Source of the DNA: Microvirga lotononidis
GTDB taxonomy: Bacteria; Pseudomonadota; Alphaproteobacteria; Rhizobiales; Beijerinckiaceae
Assembly (NCBI RefSeq): GCF_034627025.1
Contig: NZ_CP141049.1
Span: 744,001 to 808,000 of the forward strand
Reading direction: 5' to 3'
Length of the DNA stretch: 64,000 bases
The notes under the pieces are model-generated. The model saw nothing but the letters and a program-made list of their open reading frames with translations. It was not told the origin of the DNA and made no database searches. Position 1 is the stretch's first letter. Each line of letters opens with the position of its first letter. Positions 9,792 through 18,409 of the stretch are shown one piece after another. The position numbers were made by a program, and so were the translations under genes.

Positions 9792-11333
9792 ATGCCGCAG
9801 TCGGCCGAAAAAGTTCTCGATCATGCTCCCCTGTTTCGCGAGCCGGAATACAGGCAGATGCTCGCCGCGAAGAAGCTGAATTTCGAATGTCCGCACCCGG
9901 ATCAGGGCGTTGCTGATCAACGCGAGTTCACCAAGACCTGGGAATACCGCGAAAAAAACCTCGCTCGCGAAGCGCTTGTCGTGAACCCGGCCAAGGCCTG
10001 CCAGCCGCTCGGCGCGGTGTTCGCGGCAGCCGGTTTTGAGCGGACGATGTCCTTCGTCCATGGCAGCCAGGGCTGCGTGGCCTATTACCGCTCGCACCTG
10101 TCGCGCCATTTCAAGGAACCTGCGTCCGCCGTTTCCTCCTCGATGACCGAGGACGCGGCGGTGTTTGGCGGTCTGAAGAACATGGTTGACGGGCTCGCCA
10201 ACACCTACACGCTCTACGACCCAAAGATGATCGCCGTCTCGACCACCTGTATGGCGGAGGTCATTGGCGACGACCTGCACGGCTTCATTGAGAACGCCAA
10301 GAACGAAGGCTCAGTCCCGCGTGACTTCGACGTGCCTTTCGCCCACACGCCGGCGTTCGTCGGCAGCCATATCGATGGCTATGACGGCATGGTGGAGGGC
10401 GTGCTGGAGCATTTTTGGGATGGCAAGGAGCGCACGGAAGCCGCTGGCACCATCAACATCATTCCGGGTTTCGACGGCTTCTGCGTCGGCAACAACCGGG
10501 AAGTGAGGCGCCTGCTCAACCTGATGGGCGTGTCCTACACCTTCATCCAGGACGCCTCTGACCAGTTCGACACGCCGTCGGACGGCGAGTTCCGCATGTA
10601 TGACGGCGGCACCAAGATCGAGGACGTGAAGGCGGCGCTTAACGCCGAGGCGACACTGTCGCTACAGCATTACAACACCCGCGATACGCTGAACTATTGC
10701 GCGGAAGTCGGGCAGGCGACGGCCTCGTTCCATTACCCGCTCGGCGTCCAGGCGACCGACGAGTTCCTGATGAAGGTGTCGGCGATTTCCGGCAAGGAAA
10801 TCCCCGAGGCCATCCGCCTGGAACGCGGCCGATTGATCGACGCCATGGCAGACAGCCAGTCCTGGCTGCACGGCAAGAAATACGCGATCTACGGCGATCC
10901 TGACTTCGTCTACGCCATAACCCGGTACATCATGGAGACCGGCGGCGAGCCGATCCACTGCCTCGCCACCAACGGTACGGCGGCCTGGGAAGCCGAGATG
11001 AAGGAACTGCTTGCATCCTCGCCCTTCGGCGAGGATGCCCAGGTCTGGGCGGGCAAAGACCTCTGGGCGATGCGCTCGCTGCTCTTCACCGAGCCGGTGG
11101 ACCTGCTAATTGGCAACTCCTATGGCAAGTATCTGGAGCGCGACACCGGTACGCCGCTGATTCGGCTGACGTTTCCGATCTTCGACCGGCACCATCACCA
11201 TCGCTTCCCGCTCATGGGCTACCAAGGCGGGCTGCGCGTCTTAACGACGATTCTCGACAAGATCTTCGACAAGCTCGATCGCGAGACGATTGAGCCGGGC
11301 GTGACGGACTATTCGTATGATCTCACCCGCTAA
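9792..11333 (+). CDS. nifK: Nitrogenase MoFe protein beta chain
   Basis: The 513-residue beta subunit contributes P-cluster ligands. Cys motifs are seen in [24 protein letters not shown] and [12 protein letters not shown]; the end [24 protein letters not shown] is typical. The ATG at 9792 is preceded by GGAAGAGGTGACCACC, a good ribosome site, and preferred over the in-frame ATG at 9774. The frame is open far upstream into nifD, but only this start gives a family-like N-terminus ([15 protein letters not shown]). It is intact. Confidence 0.98.
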   Translation: MPQSAEKVLDHAPLFREPEYRQMLAAKKLNFECPHPDQGVADQREFTKTWEYREKNLAREALVVNPAKACQPLGAVFAAAGFERTMSFVHGSQGCVAYYRSHLSRHFKEPASAVSSSMTEDAAVFGGLKNMVDGLANTYTLYDPKMIAVSTTCMAEVIGDDLHGFIENAKNEGSVPRDFDVPFAHTPAFVGSHIDGYDGMVEGVLEHFWDGKERTEAAGTINIIPGFDGFCVGNNREVRRLLNLMGVSYTFIQDASDQFDTPSDGEFRMYDGGTKIEDVKAALNAEATLSLQHYNTRDTLNYCAEVGQATASFHYPLGVQATDEFLMKVSAISGKEIPEAIRLERGRLIDAMADSQSWLHGKKYAIYGDPDFVYAITRYIMETGGEPIHCLATNGTAAWEAEMKELLASSPFGEDAQVWAGKDLWAMRSLLFTEPVDLLIGNSYGKYLERDTGTPLIRLTFPIFDRHHHHRFPLMGYQGGLRVLTTILDKIFDKLDRETIEPGVTDYSYDLTR

Positions 11334-11340
11334 GAGCAGC

Positions 11341-11364
11341 GGCCGGCCTTCGTCGAGGCCGGCC
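11341..11364 (+). promoter_or_regulatory. nifK-nifE intercistronic stem-loop
   Basis: GGCCGGCCT (11341-11349) and AGGCCGGCC (11356-11364) form a 9-bp GC-rich stem with a 6-nt loop immediately after nifK. It may separate the abundant nifHDK message from the less needed nifEN message. There is no T-rich tail. Confidence 0.6.
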
Positions 11365-11394
11365 GTCTTCCGATGACCTTTGGAGACCGGCGCC

Positions 11395-12885
11395 ATGTCC
11401 TCGCTCAGTGCCAAAATCCAGGATGTCTTCAACGAGCCCGCCTGCGAGAAGAACCACGGCAAGGATGCCAAGGCGCGCAAAAAGGGCTGTTCGAAGCCGC
11501 TGACCCCCGGGGCGGCAGCCGGCGGCTGCGCCTTCGACGGCGCCAAGATTGTGCTGCAGCCGATCACCGACATCGCGCATCTGATCCATGCGCCGCTCGC
11601 CTGCGAGGGCAATTCCTGGGACAACCGCGGCGCGGCTTCGTCCGGGCCAACGCTGTGGCGCACAAGCTTCACGACCGACCTCAGCGAACTCGACCTGGTC
11701 ATGGGGCAGAGCGAGCGGAAGCTCTTCAGAGCGATCCGCGAGATCAAGGAAGCGTATGCGCCGCCGGCGATCTTCGTCTATTCGACCTGCGTGACGGCGC
11801 TGATCGGCGACGACATCGAGGCCGTCTGCAAGCGCGCCGCGGAAAAGTTCGGCTTGCCGGTGGTGCCGATCAATGCGCCAGGCTTCGTCGGCTCCAAGAA
11901 TCTTGGCAACAAGCTTGCCGGCGAGGCGTTGCTCGATCATGTCATCGGCACGGTGGAGCCCGACGATGCCGGCCCTTATGACATCAATATCCTTGGCGAA
12001 TTCAACCTCTCCGGCGAGTTCTGGCTGGTGAAGCCGCTTTTGGACAAGCTCGGCATCCGGGTGCGTGCCTGCATTCCGGGCGACGCACGCTACCTCGACA
12101 TTGCCTCCGCGCACTGCGCCCGGGCGGCGATGATGGTGTGCTCGACCGCGCTCATCAATCTCGCCCGCAAGATGGAGGAGCGCTGGGACATCCCGTTCTT
12201 CGAGGGTTCCTTCTACGGCATCACCGACACCTCGGAAGCACTTCGGCAGATCGCTGACCTGCTCGTGAGGAAGGGTGCCGATCCGGAGATCATCGACCGC
12301 ACCGAGGCGCTGATTGCAGAAGAGGAGGCAATTGCGTGGAAGAAGCTTGAGGCTTACCGGCCGAGGCTCGAAGGCAAGCGCGTGCTGCTCAACACCGGCG
12401 GTGTGAAGTCCTGGTCGGTCGTCCATGCGCTGATGGAAATCGGCATTGAGATCGTCGGCACCTCGGTCAAGAAATCGACGGTGGAAGACAAGGAGCGCAT
12501 CAAACAGATCCTCAAGGACGAGAACCACATGTTCGAGTCGATGGCGCCGCGCGAGCTTTACGCCATGCTCTCAGAGCACAAGGCCGACATCATGCTGTCG
12601 GGCGGGCGCACGCAATTCATCGCGCTGAAGGCCAAGATCCCCTGGCTCGATATCAACCAGGAGCGTCACCATCCCTATGCCGGCTATGACGGCATGGTGG
12701 AACTCGTACGCCAGATCGACCTCGCCATTCACAACCCGATCTGGTGTCAGGTGCGGGAGCCGGCACCGTGGGATTGCCTGCCTGCCGTGGAGGAGGAGAT
12801 GCTGGGAGAAGAGGGAGCAAGAGCTACCGTCGACGCCTTCAAAAAACTCGCCGGCACGACGGCCGGCGACTTCGGCGAGTGTTGA
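11395..12885 (+). CDS. nifE: FeMo-cofactor scaffold protein NifE
   Basis: A 496-residue NifD-like partner of NifN. The NifEN heterotetramer receives NifB-co and matures it to FeMo-co. Conserved features are KGCSKPLTPGAAAGGCAFDG, LACEGNSWDNRG, YSTCVTALIGDD and the NifE-type DINQERHHPYAGYDGM. The ATG at 11395 (MSSLSAKIQDVFNEPAC) is chosen over 11380. nifN follows after 9 bp. It is intact. Confidence 0.97.
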   Translation: MSSLSAKIQDVFNEPACEKNHGKDAKARKKGCSKPLTPGAAAGGCAFDGAKIVLQPITDIAHLIHAPLACEGNSWDNRGAASSGPTLWRTSFTTDLSELDLVMGQSERKLFRAIREIKEAYAPPAIFVYSTCVTALIGDDIEAVCKRAAEKFGLPVVPINAPGFVGSKNLGNKLAGEALLDHVIGTVEPDDAGPYDINILGEFNLSGEFWLVKPLLDKLGIRVRACIPGDARYLDIASAHCARAAMMVCSTALINLARKMEERWDIPFFEGSFYGITDTSEALRQIADLLVRKGADPEIIDRTEALIAEEEAIAWKKLEAYRPRLEGKRVLLNTGGVKSWSVVHALMEIGIEIVGTSVKKSTVEDKERIKQILKDENHMFESMAPRELYAMLSEHKADIMLSGGRTQFIALKAKIPWLDINQERHHPYAGYDGMVELVRQIDLAIHNPIWCQVREPAPWDCLPAVEEEMLGEEGARATVDAFKKLAGTTAGDFGEC

Positions 12886-12894
12886 GGTAAGCCA

Positions 12895-14277
12895 ATGGTC
12901 CGCATCCTTCCCCAGACCAAATCGGCGGCGGTCAACCCGCTGAAGTCGTCGCAGCCACTGGGCGCGGCCTTCGCCTTTCTTGGCGTCGAGGGTGCGATGC
13001 CGCTGTTTCACGGCAGCCAAGGCTGCACCAGCTTCGCGCTGGTGCTCTTCGTGCGGCACTTCAAGGAGACGATCCCGCTGCAGACAACGGCGATGGATGA
13101 GGTCGCGACGATCCTCGGTGGGGCGGACCATTTGGAGGAGGCGATCCTCAACCTCAAGACCCGCACCAATCCGAAGCTGATCGGGGTCTGCACGACAGCG
13201 CTGGTGGAAACCCGTGGTGAAGACTTCGCAAGCGACATCGCCAATATCAGAGCGAAACGTGGCGAAGAACTCGCCGGCACGAAGGTCGTGCTGGCCAACA
13301 CACCGGATTTCCACGGCGCGATCGGGGACGGCTGGGCCACGGCCGTCACCGCGATGATCGAGGCCATCACGCGGTCAGGCAAACAGGTACGAGACGCAAA
13401 GAAGATCGCCATCCTGCCCGGCTGGAACCTGACCGTGGCCGATATCGAGCATCTGCGCGAGACGGTGGAGAGTTTTGGACTGCAGGCGGTGATTTTCCCG
13501 GATGTTTCCGGCGCACTCGACGGCACGGTTCCTGATCGCTGGATTCCGACCACATATGGCGGGACGACCATCGACGAGATCCGCGAGCTTGGCACGGTGG
13601 CGCACTGCATCGCCATCGGCGAGCATATGCGCCGCCCGGCTGAGGTGCTGCACCGGCTGACCGGCGTGCCTTACGTGCTGTTCCAGTCGCTGACCGGATT
13701 GAAAGGCGTCGACCGGTTCGCCTCGCTGCTGTCCGCGATTTCGGGCGCTGCGGTGCCGACCAAGCTCCGCCGTCGCCGGGCGCAACTGCAGGATGCGTTG
13801 CTCGACGGACATTTCCATTTCGGCGGCAAGAGAATTGCGATCGCCGCCGAACCAGACCAGCTCTACCAGCTTGCGACCTTCTTCATCGGCATGGGCTCCG
13901 ACATCGCGGCCGCAGTCACCACGACCGATACGTCGAAAATTCTCGAGCAAGTGCCGACAGAATCGGTCCAGGTTGGCGATCTCGGCGATCTGGAAGGTCT
14001 TGCCGCCGGCGCTGATCTTCTCGTCACCCATTCACACGGACGCCAAGCGGCGGAGCGCCTCGGCATTCCCCTCATGCGCATTGGCTTCCCGATCTTTGAC
14101 CGGCTCGGCAGTCAGCACAAGCTCACAATCCTCTATCAGGGGACGCGCGACCTGATCTTCGAGGTCGCCAACATCTTCCAGGCCAACCAGCGCGCGCCGA
14201 CGCCTGAGACTCTTGATCCATTCCGCAACCGAGACATGCCAGATGGCCTCCGTTCGTCGCTTCTCGCTCGTCGCTGA
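12895..14277 (+). CDS. nifN: FeMo-cofactor scaffold protein NifN
   Basis: A 460-residue NifK-like subunit of the NifEN scaffold. Seen are NPLKSSQPLGAAFAFLG, FHGSQGCTSFALV with its Cys, CTTALVETRGED and the NifN/NifE-type GFPIFDRLG. GAGGTAAGCC precedes the ATG. The 3' end overlaps the nifX start at 14243 by 35 bp, which indicates translational coupling. Confidence 0.97.
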   Translation: MVRILPQTKSAAVNPLKSSQPLGAAFAFLGVEGAMPLFHGSQGCTSFALVLFVRHFKETIPLQTTAMDEVATILGGADHLEEAILNLKTRTNPKLIGVCTTALVETRGEDFASDIANIRAKRGEELAGTKVVLANTPDFHGAIGDGWATAVTAMIEAITRSGKQVRDAKKIAILPGWNLTVADIEHLRETVESFGLQAVIFPDVSGALDGTVPDRWIPTTYGGTTIDEIRELGTVAHCIAIGEHMRRPAEVLHRLTGVPYVLFQSLTGLKGVDRFASLLSAISGAAVPTKLRRRRAQLQDALLDGHFHFGGKRIAIAAEPDQLYQLATFFIGMGSDIAAAVTTTDTSKILEQVPTESVQVGDLGDLEGLAAGADLLVTHSHGRQAAERLGIPLMRIGFPIFDRLGSQHKLTILYQGTRDLIFEVANIFQANQRAPTPETLDPFRNRDMPDGLRSSLLARR

Positions 14278-14734
14278 CGTGGCTCACGCACCGATGCCGG
14301 AACGACAAGCCGGCGCATTGCGCGTGGCGATCGCCACACAAGACATAAAAGGCTGCAACGCCCATTTCGGGTCGGCCAAGCGCTTTGCCGTCTACGACGT
14401 GACGCCCGACGCGTGGAATTTCGTGGAAGCCGTAGCCTTCGATGACGTTTCCGACGAGAGTGGGAAGCATCGGACCGAGGGCGACGACCGCATCACCCGG
14501 AAGGTGGAGGCGCTGAAGGGCTGCCATCTTTTGTTTTGCCTGGCTATCGGCGGGCCTTCGGCAGCCAGGCTTGTTTCGGCAAAAGTCCAACCGGTCAAAG
14601 TGCCTCAGCCTCAATCCATCGAAGACGTCCTGTCGCGCACCAAGACAATGCTCAGGACGGCTCCTCCGCCCTGGCTGCGCAAGGTGCTGGCGGAAGCAGG
14701 CGTCCCCGAAAAGAAACCGTCCTTCGAGGACTGA
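14243..14734 (+). CDS. nifX: NifX, FeMo-co/NifB-co carrier
   Basis: A 163-residue protein with the dinitrogenase iron-molybdenum cofactor binding fold (PF02579): LRVAIATQDIKGCNAHFGSAKRFAVYDV, then EALKGCHLLFCLAIGGPSAARLV. It is thought to shuttle NifB-co and VK-cluster between NifB, NifEN and apo-NifDK. The start MASVRRFSLVAD at 14243 lies inside nifN; an ATG at 14213 is possible but unlike the family. Confidence 0.95.
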   Translation: MASVRRFSLVADVAHAPMPERQAGALRVAIATQDIKGCNAHFGSAKRFAVYDVTPDAWNFVEAVAFDDVSDESGKHRTEGDDRITRKVEALKGCHLLFCLAIGGPSAARLVSAKVQPVKVPQPQSIEDVLSRTKTMLRTAPPPWLRKVLAEAGVPEKKPSFED

Positions 14735-14751
14735 AATGAGGAGAACGCGAG

Positions 14752-15231
14752 ATGTCTGATGCCGCAGTTAGCCCTGCTGTCAACGAGGACGAAACGGCCC
14801 TTGCCACCCCTTTTGTCAAATGCCTCGTGCGGCTCATCCGCGCTCAGGGTTCCTATGGGTCATGGGAAGGCCAATCGGATGCCGAGCTGCTGGCCGACTT
14901 CATCGTCACCAAGGAGCAGCGCCGTGCGATCCCAATCATTGGCGATCCCGATCCGGACGTGTTGTGGCGGCTCGACCTTTTTTACACCGCCGTCGGGCTT
15001 GCGATCGAGGAGCGCTCCAGCCTGATGGCATCGCCGATGATGGAGATGAGCCATGAGGGCTTCGGGTGCGTGCTTCTCACGACCGGGCGGTTGGTCGTTC
15101 TGTCGAAGACCCTACGTGACGTCCACCGGTTCGGCTTCGAGACGCTTTGGAAACTCGCTGCGGCCGGTACGAAACTGGTCGACGATGCGATCACCGTCAT
15201 CGAAGCCTATCCCGACGTGGCGCGGGCGTGA
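14752..15231 (+). CDS. NifX-associated nitrogen fixation protein (DUF269)
   Basis: A 159-residue DUF269/PF03270 protein, found directly after nifX in most diazotrophic proteobacteria. Typical parts are [41 protein letters not shown] and [20 protein letters not shown]. Its biochemical role is not settled. The start follows GAGGAGAACGCGAG and the gene is 17 bp after nifX. Confidence 0.93.
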   Translation: MSDAAVSPAVNEDETALATPFVKCLVRLIRAQGSYGSWEGQSDAELLADFIVTKEQRRAIPIIGDPDPDVLWRLDLFYTAVGLAIEERSSLMASPMMEMSHEGFGCVLLTTGRLVVLSKTLRDVHRFGFETLWKLAAAGTKLVDDAITVIEAYPDVARA

Positions 15232-15258
15232 TGAAACCGGTTTTCGAGGAAGGGGATC

Positions 15259-15462
15259 ATGCCGGACGTTGAAGAGCTGCAGAAGAAGGTCCGCAAGCTG
15301 CAGTCGCGCGCGGGAACTGCGAAGATGGAACTACACGATTTTGCCGAGGACCTCCCGGTCAGCTGGACCGAGATCAAGGCGGTCGCCGAGAAAACGTTCA
15401 ACGCTTTTTCCGAGTTGGACGCTGCCAAGAGGGAGCTCGCTGCGCTGGAGAGTTCACGATGA
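15259..15462 (+). CDS. Small nif-cluster protein (DUF683, CCE_0567 type)
   Basis: A 67-residue helical protein (MPDVEELQKKVRKLQSRAG..., DLPVSWTEIKAVAEKTFNAF) of the DUF683 family that sits between DUF269 and ferredoxin genes in nif operons. The charged heptad-like sequence suggests a coiled-coil dimer. GAGGAAGGGGATC precedes the start. The stop overlaps the fdxB start (ATGA at 15459-15462). Function is unknown. Confidence 0.9.
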   Translation: MPDVEELQKKVRKLQSRAGTAKMELHDFAEDLPVSWTEIKAVAEKTFNAFSELDAAKRELAALESSR

Positions 15463-15776
15463 CGGGCCCTTTCGTCACCCGCGACGGCTCCCAGTGGATG
15501 CCGGACTATCTGACCGCGATCGATGGCATGACCTGCATCGGTTGCGGCCGCTGCTTCAAGGTCTGCTCGCGCGAGGTCATGCACCTTTACGGCATCGATG
15601 GCACGGGTGAAGTCCTCGGCGTCTGCGACGGCGAGGACGACGACTTCGATGGCCTGCTCAATCGTATGATCATGGTCGTCGACCATCCCGGCCGCTGCAT
15701 TGGCTGCGGAGCCTGCGCCCGTGTCTGCCCGAAGAACTGCCAGACCCATGCTGCGGCCGACACGGTGCCTGCATGA
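15459..15776 (+). CDS. fdxB: Ferredoxin III, nif-specific (2[4Fe-4S])
   Basis: A 105-residue ferredoxin with CIGCGRCFKVC near residues 26-36 and CIGCGACARVCPKNC near the end, separated by an acidic insert typical of FdxB. It is thought to serve FeMo-co synthesis or electron flow to nitrogenase. It is translationally coupled to the DUF683 gene and is the last intact core gene of the nifH operon. Confidence 0.93.
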   Translation: MTGPFVTRDGSQWMPDYLTAIDGMTCIGCGRCFKVCSREVMHLYGIDGTGEVLGVCDGEDDDFDGLLNRMIMVVDHPGRCIGCGACARVCPKNCQTHAAADTVPA

Positions 15777-15804
15777 TCTGACGCACAAACCCGCGAGAAC
15801 GGCC

Positions 15805-16005
15805 TTGCCCTTCAGGATCTTTGATCGCGTCCTGCGGCTGGCCCTGTGCACCAACGCTCTAACTGTCTATCTCGACTCGCATGCCATTCGCACAGTAATC
15901 ATCGCAACGTTGGCTTGTGCGCTGCTTCTTCAGGTAGGCTATTTCGGAAGCGTGCTCCTTCTGTTCCGGCTGCTTTGTCTGCAAAGGAGGGTTTGGAAAT
16001 CATGA
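15805..16005 (+). CDS. Exopolysaccharide production repressor-like protein (ExoX/Psi type)
   Basis: A small membrane protein of about 66 residues if started at TTG 15805 (PFRIFDRVLRLALCTNALTV). An in-frame ATG at 15748 lies inside fdxB. It has one strong hydrophobic stretch (TVIIATLACALLLQVGYFGS) after a shorter apolar segment, and the VLLQVGYFGSVLLL pattern matches the rhizobial ExoX/Psi family. Those proteins lower exopolysaccharide synthesis and occur next to fdxB in several symbiotic regions. The start codon is uncertain and the family match is from memory. Confidence 0.55.
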   Translation: MPFRIFDRVLRLALCTNALTVYLDSHAIRTVIIATLACALLLQVGYFGSVLLLFRLLCLQRRVWKS

Positions 16006-16116
16006 CGGGGCTCTTCTGGGACATCGGAGAGCGCAGCTGACCTCACATCAAACACGCCTCTTACCATGACTTGCGGATTGCCAATTTCAGTTCAATCGCC
16101 AACCGCTGGGGAGAAC

Positions 16117-16842
16117 ATGCTGGAAAAGTTCAAACGCCACCCGCTCACCTTTGGACCCACGCCCATCGAGAAGCTCGACCGCCTCGGCCAGCATCTCGGG
16201 GAAAGGTGGAAATCTACGCCAAACGCGAGGATTGCAACTCCGGTCTCGCGTTCGGCGGCAACAAGCTCCGCAAGCTCGAATACATCATCCCCGACGCGAT
16301 CGCGTCAAAGGCTGATACGCTTGTCTCCATGGGCGGCGTGCAGTCCAACCACACGCGGATGATCGCCGCGGTTGCCGCCAAGATCGGTATGAAATGCCTC
16401 CTGGTCCAGGAGAGCTGGGTACCGCATGAGGATGCCGTCTACGACCGAGTCGGCAACATTCTCTTGAGCCGCATCATGGGAGCAGAGGTACGCCTAGTCG
16501 AGGAGGGCTTCGATATCGGCATCCGCCGCAGTTGGAAGCAGGCGTTCGACGACGTCAAGTCAAGGGGCGGCAGACCCTATGCGATCCCAGCCGGGGCCTC
16601 CATTCACAAATACGGTGGTCTCGGCTACGTCGGGTTCGCGGAGGAGGTGCGCGCCCAGGAGAAGCAGCTTGGATTGGCCTTCGACTATATCGTGGTTTGC
16701 ACGGTCACAGGCTCGACGCACGCCGGCATGGTCGTCGGATTCGCCAAGGATCAGCGACAGCGCAAAGTGCTCGGGATTGATGCCTCCGCAACCCCTGCCC
16801 AAACCAAGGCACAGGTGCTCAACATTGCGCAACATACTGCCT
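16117..16842 (+). pseudogene. acdS: ACC deaminase, frameshifted and truncated
   Basis: Normally a PLP enzyme that cleaves 1-aminocyclopropane-1-carboxylate and lowers plant ethylene in nodulation. The N-terminus [20 protein letters not shown] reads from 16117. At GGGGAAAGG (about 16197-16205) the frame moves, and the rest continues in another frame: [21 protein letters not shown] with the PLP Lys, [31 protein letters not shown]. At 16842 the coding sequence stops after [16 protein letters not shown] sequence, where IS6 DNA begins, so about 55 C-terminal residues are missing. Two independent lesions make it non-functional. Confidence 0.9.
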
Positions 16843-17061
16843 CCAGGAGCCAGACCGATGCCCCTGATATCGACGGACCCGCTTCTCGATCTCCGGAGCA
16901 TAGTGGTGAACCCAACGCATGATCGTGGATGGGTCGACTTCAACGCCACGCTCCTGCATCATCTCAGCCAAGTCACGGTAGCTGATGCCATACTTGCAGT
17001 ACCAGCGCACGCACAACAGGATGATCTCCGCCGGAAAGCGACGGCGTTTGAACAAAGACAA
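16843..17061 (-). pseudogene. IS6-family transposase, N-terminal fragment
   Basis: About 73 residues (MSLFKRRRFPAEIILLCVRW... [11 protein letters not shown]) matching the first third of the transposase at 7-704. It breaks off just before the DETY catalytic motif, where acdS sequence begins on the other strand. Confidence 0.9.
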
Positions 17062-17106
17062 CGGAGTGGCTCCTTAATCAGCCGCTCCTCGTTACACGGA
17101 CGAGGT

Positions 17107-18224
17107 TATTGATCCGGTCCTCATTGTCTTGAGCATGCGGCGTAGCGGACGGGTTTGTGGCTGAAATAGCTTCGGACGCGCCGGGGCGATTTCGAGAGGC
17201 GACGCATATGGCTGACCGTTGCCCGCTTGAGCTGCTGTTTGCTGCGCGCGGGCGCCTGGCGGGTGACAACCTGCTTCAGGTCGGCGTTCAGGCACTCCTC
17301 CGGGTTCAGCTCCGGGCTGTAAGCCGGCAGGTAGAAGACCTCGATCTTCGCCCGATGCGCGGTAAGCCAGTCGCGGACCCGGGCGGCGCGATGCACCCGC
17401 AGCCGGTCCAGGATCAGGAACACCTTGCGCTTTGCCTCGCGGATCAGGCGTTGCAGGAAACGGATCAAGATTGCGGCATTCACCGCCGCGTCGACAATCA
17501 TCCAGCGCAAGGCGCCGCGATTGCTCACCGCCGCGATCAGGCTCAGCCCGGCGCGCCGATGGCAGACCCGGATCACCGGCGTCCGGCCCCGGGGCGCATA
17601 GCCGCGGCCGCGCACGTCGTCGGCGCGCAGACCGGTTTCGTCACCCCAGAAGATGGTGCCCCGCGCCTGCCGGGCCGCCGCGACGATGGCCGGGTACTCC
17701 CGCCGCAGCCAGTGCCGCACCGCGGCCGGGTTCTGCTCGTACGCCCGCCGGAGCGGCTTCTGCGCGGTGAAGCCCCAGCGCGCCAGATACTTGCCCACGG
17801 TTCGCACGGCCAGCGCAATCCCACAGCGCTGCCAGATCACCGCACGCACCGCCGCCCGGCTCCACAGGGCGAACGGCAGGTCCAGTTCGTCCGGGGTGTG
17901 CCGGCAGATCAGGCGCTGAATCTCGGCCTCCTGGGCGGCATCCAGCAGCCGTTGCTCATCCGGCTTGCGCCCGCGTGGCTTGCTCACCAGCCCCTGCGCG
18001 CCCTCGGCCGCAAACCGCTGGCAGATGTCGAAGACCCCGGTTGGCGACAGCCCAACCTGGGCCGCGATCGCCCGGTAGGTCAGCCCGCGCTCCCGGAGCC
18101 CAATGACTTGCCGCCGGCGCTCCTCTTGAGCCGCCGCCGGCAGCTTGCGCATGTCCACGTGCTTCATGCTGATGAAGCTGGAGCCAACCAAGACCCTTTC
18201 AAGACAATGAGGACCGGCTCAATA
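17107..18224 (-). mobile_element. IS630-family element
   Basis: Inverted repeats of about 26 bp at 17107-17132 and 18199-18224 share TATTG(A)xCCGGTCCTC and run to the ends; both begin with TA, the IS630 target dinucleotide. It is inserted in the IS6 remnant. Confidence 0.88.
17121..18167 (-). CDS. IS630-family transposase
   Basis: A DDE transposase of about 348 residues from the ATG at 18167 (MKHVDMRKLPAAAQEERRRQ); the open frame extends to 18191. It has an N-terminal helix-turn-helix (YRAIAAQVGLSPTGVFDICQ), the winged helix region, then IFWGDETGL (D), FLILDRLRVH (D; the usual Asn after D is Arg) and PAYSPELNPEECLNADLK (E). It is full-length with no interruption. Confidence 0.9.
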   Translation of the reverse strand: MKHVDMRKLPAAAQEERRRQVIGLRERGLTYRAIAAQVGLSPTGVFDICQRFAAEGAQGLVSKPRGRKPDEQRLLDAAQEAEIQRLICRHTPDELDLPFALWSRAAVRAVIWQRCGIALAVRTVGKYLARWGFTAQKPLRRAYEQNPAAVRHWLRREYPAIVAAARQARGTIFWGDETGLRADDVRGRGYAPRGRTPVIRVCHRRAGLSLIAAVSNRGALRWMIVDAAVNAAILIRFLQRLIREAKRKVFLILDRLRVHRAARVRDWLTAHRAKIEVFYLPAYSPELNPEECLNADLKQVVTRQAPARSKQQLKRATVSHMRRLSKSPRRVRSYFSHKPVRYAACSRQ

Positions 18225-18237
18225 ATGCAACGGAGCC

Positions 18238-18405
18238 AAAGCGTTTCGCCTGTCGAAAGCCGACCAGCCGCGCGACTGCGCCCATCCGCCCCGAACGCCA
18301 CGTCGCCCAGTCGATCGCCACCATCCGGGCTGAACTCATCTGCGCTCTCGTGCGAACGCTCCCACGATGTCCCTGTTGCCGCACAAAGTTTATGACACAG
18401 TAGTA
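18238..18405. other. Short remnant ending in an IS701-like terminus
   Basis: No gene. The last bases before the ISAzo13 element, read on the minus strand from CTAG, are TACTACTGTGTCATAAAC. They resemble the CACTACTTTGGCAG terminus of the IS701 at 51782 and may be the end of another IS701-type element. Confidence 0.35.
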
Positions 18406-18409
18406 CTAG

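Larger units (their letters stand above)
16843..18237 (-). mobile_element. IS6-family remnant interrupted by an IS630 element
   Basis: IS6 sequence runs from 16843 to 17106 and resumes at 18225-18237, ending GGCTCCGTTGCAT on the minus strand, which is an IS6-type terminus. The IS630 at 17107-18224 entered a TA inside this terminal repeat. The other half of the IS6 is lost at the acdS junction. Confidence 0.8.
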
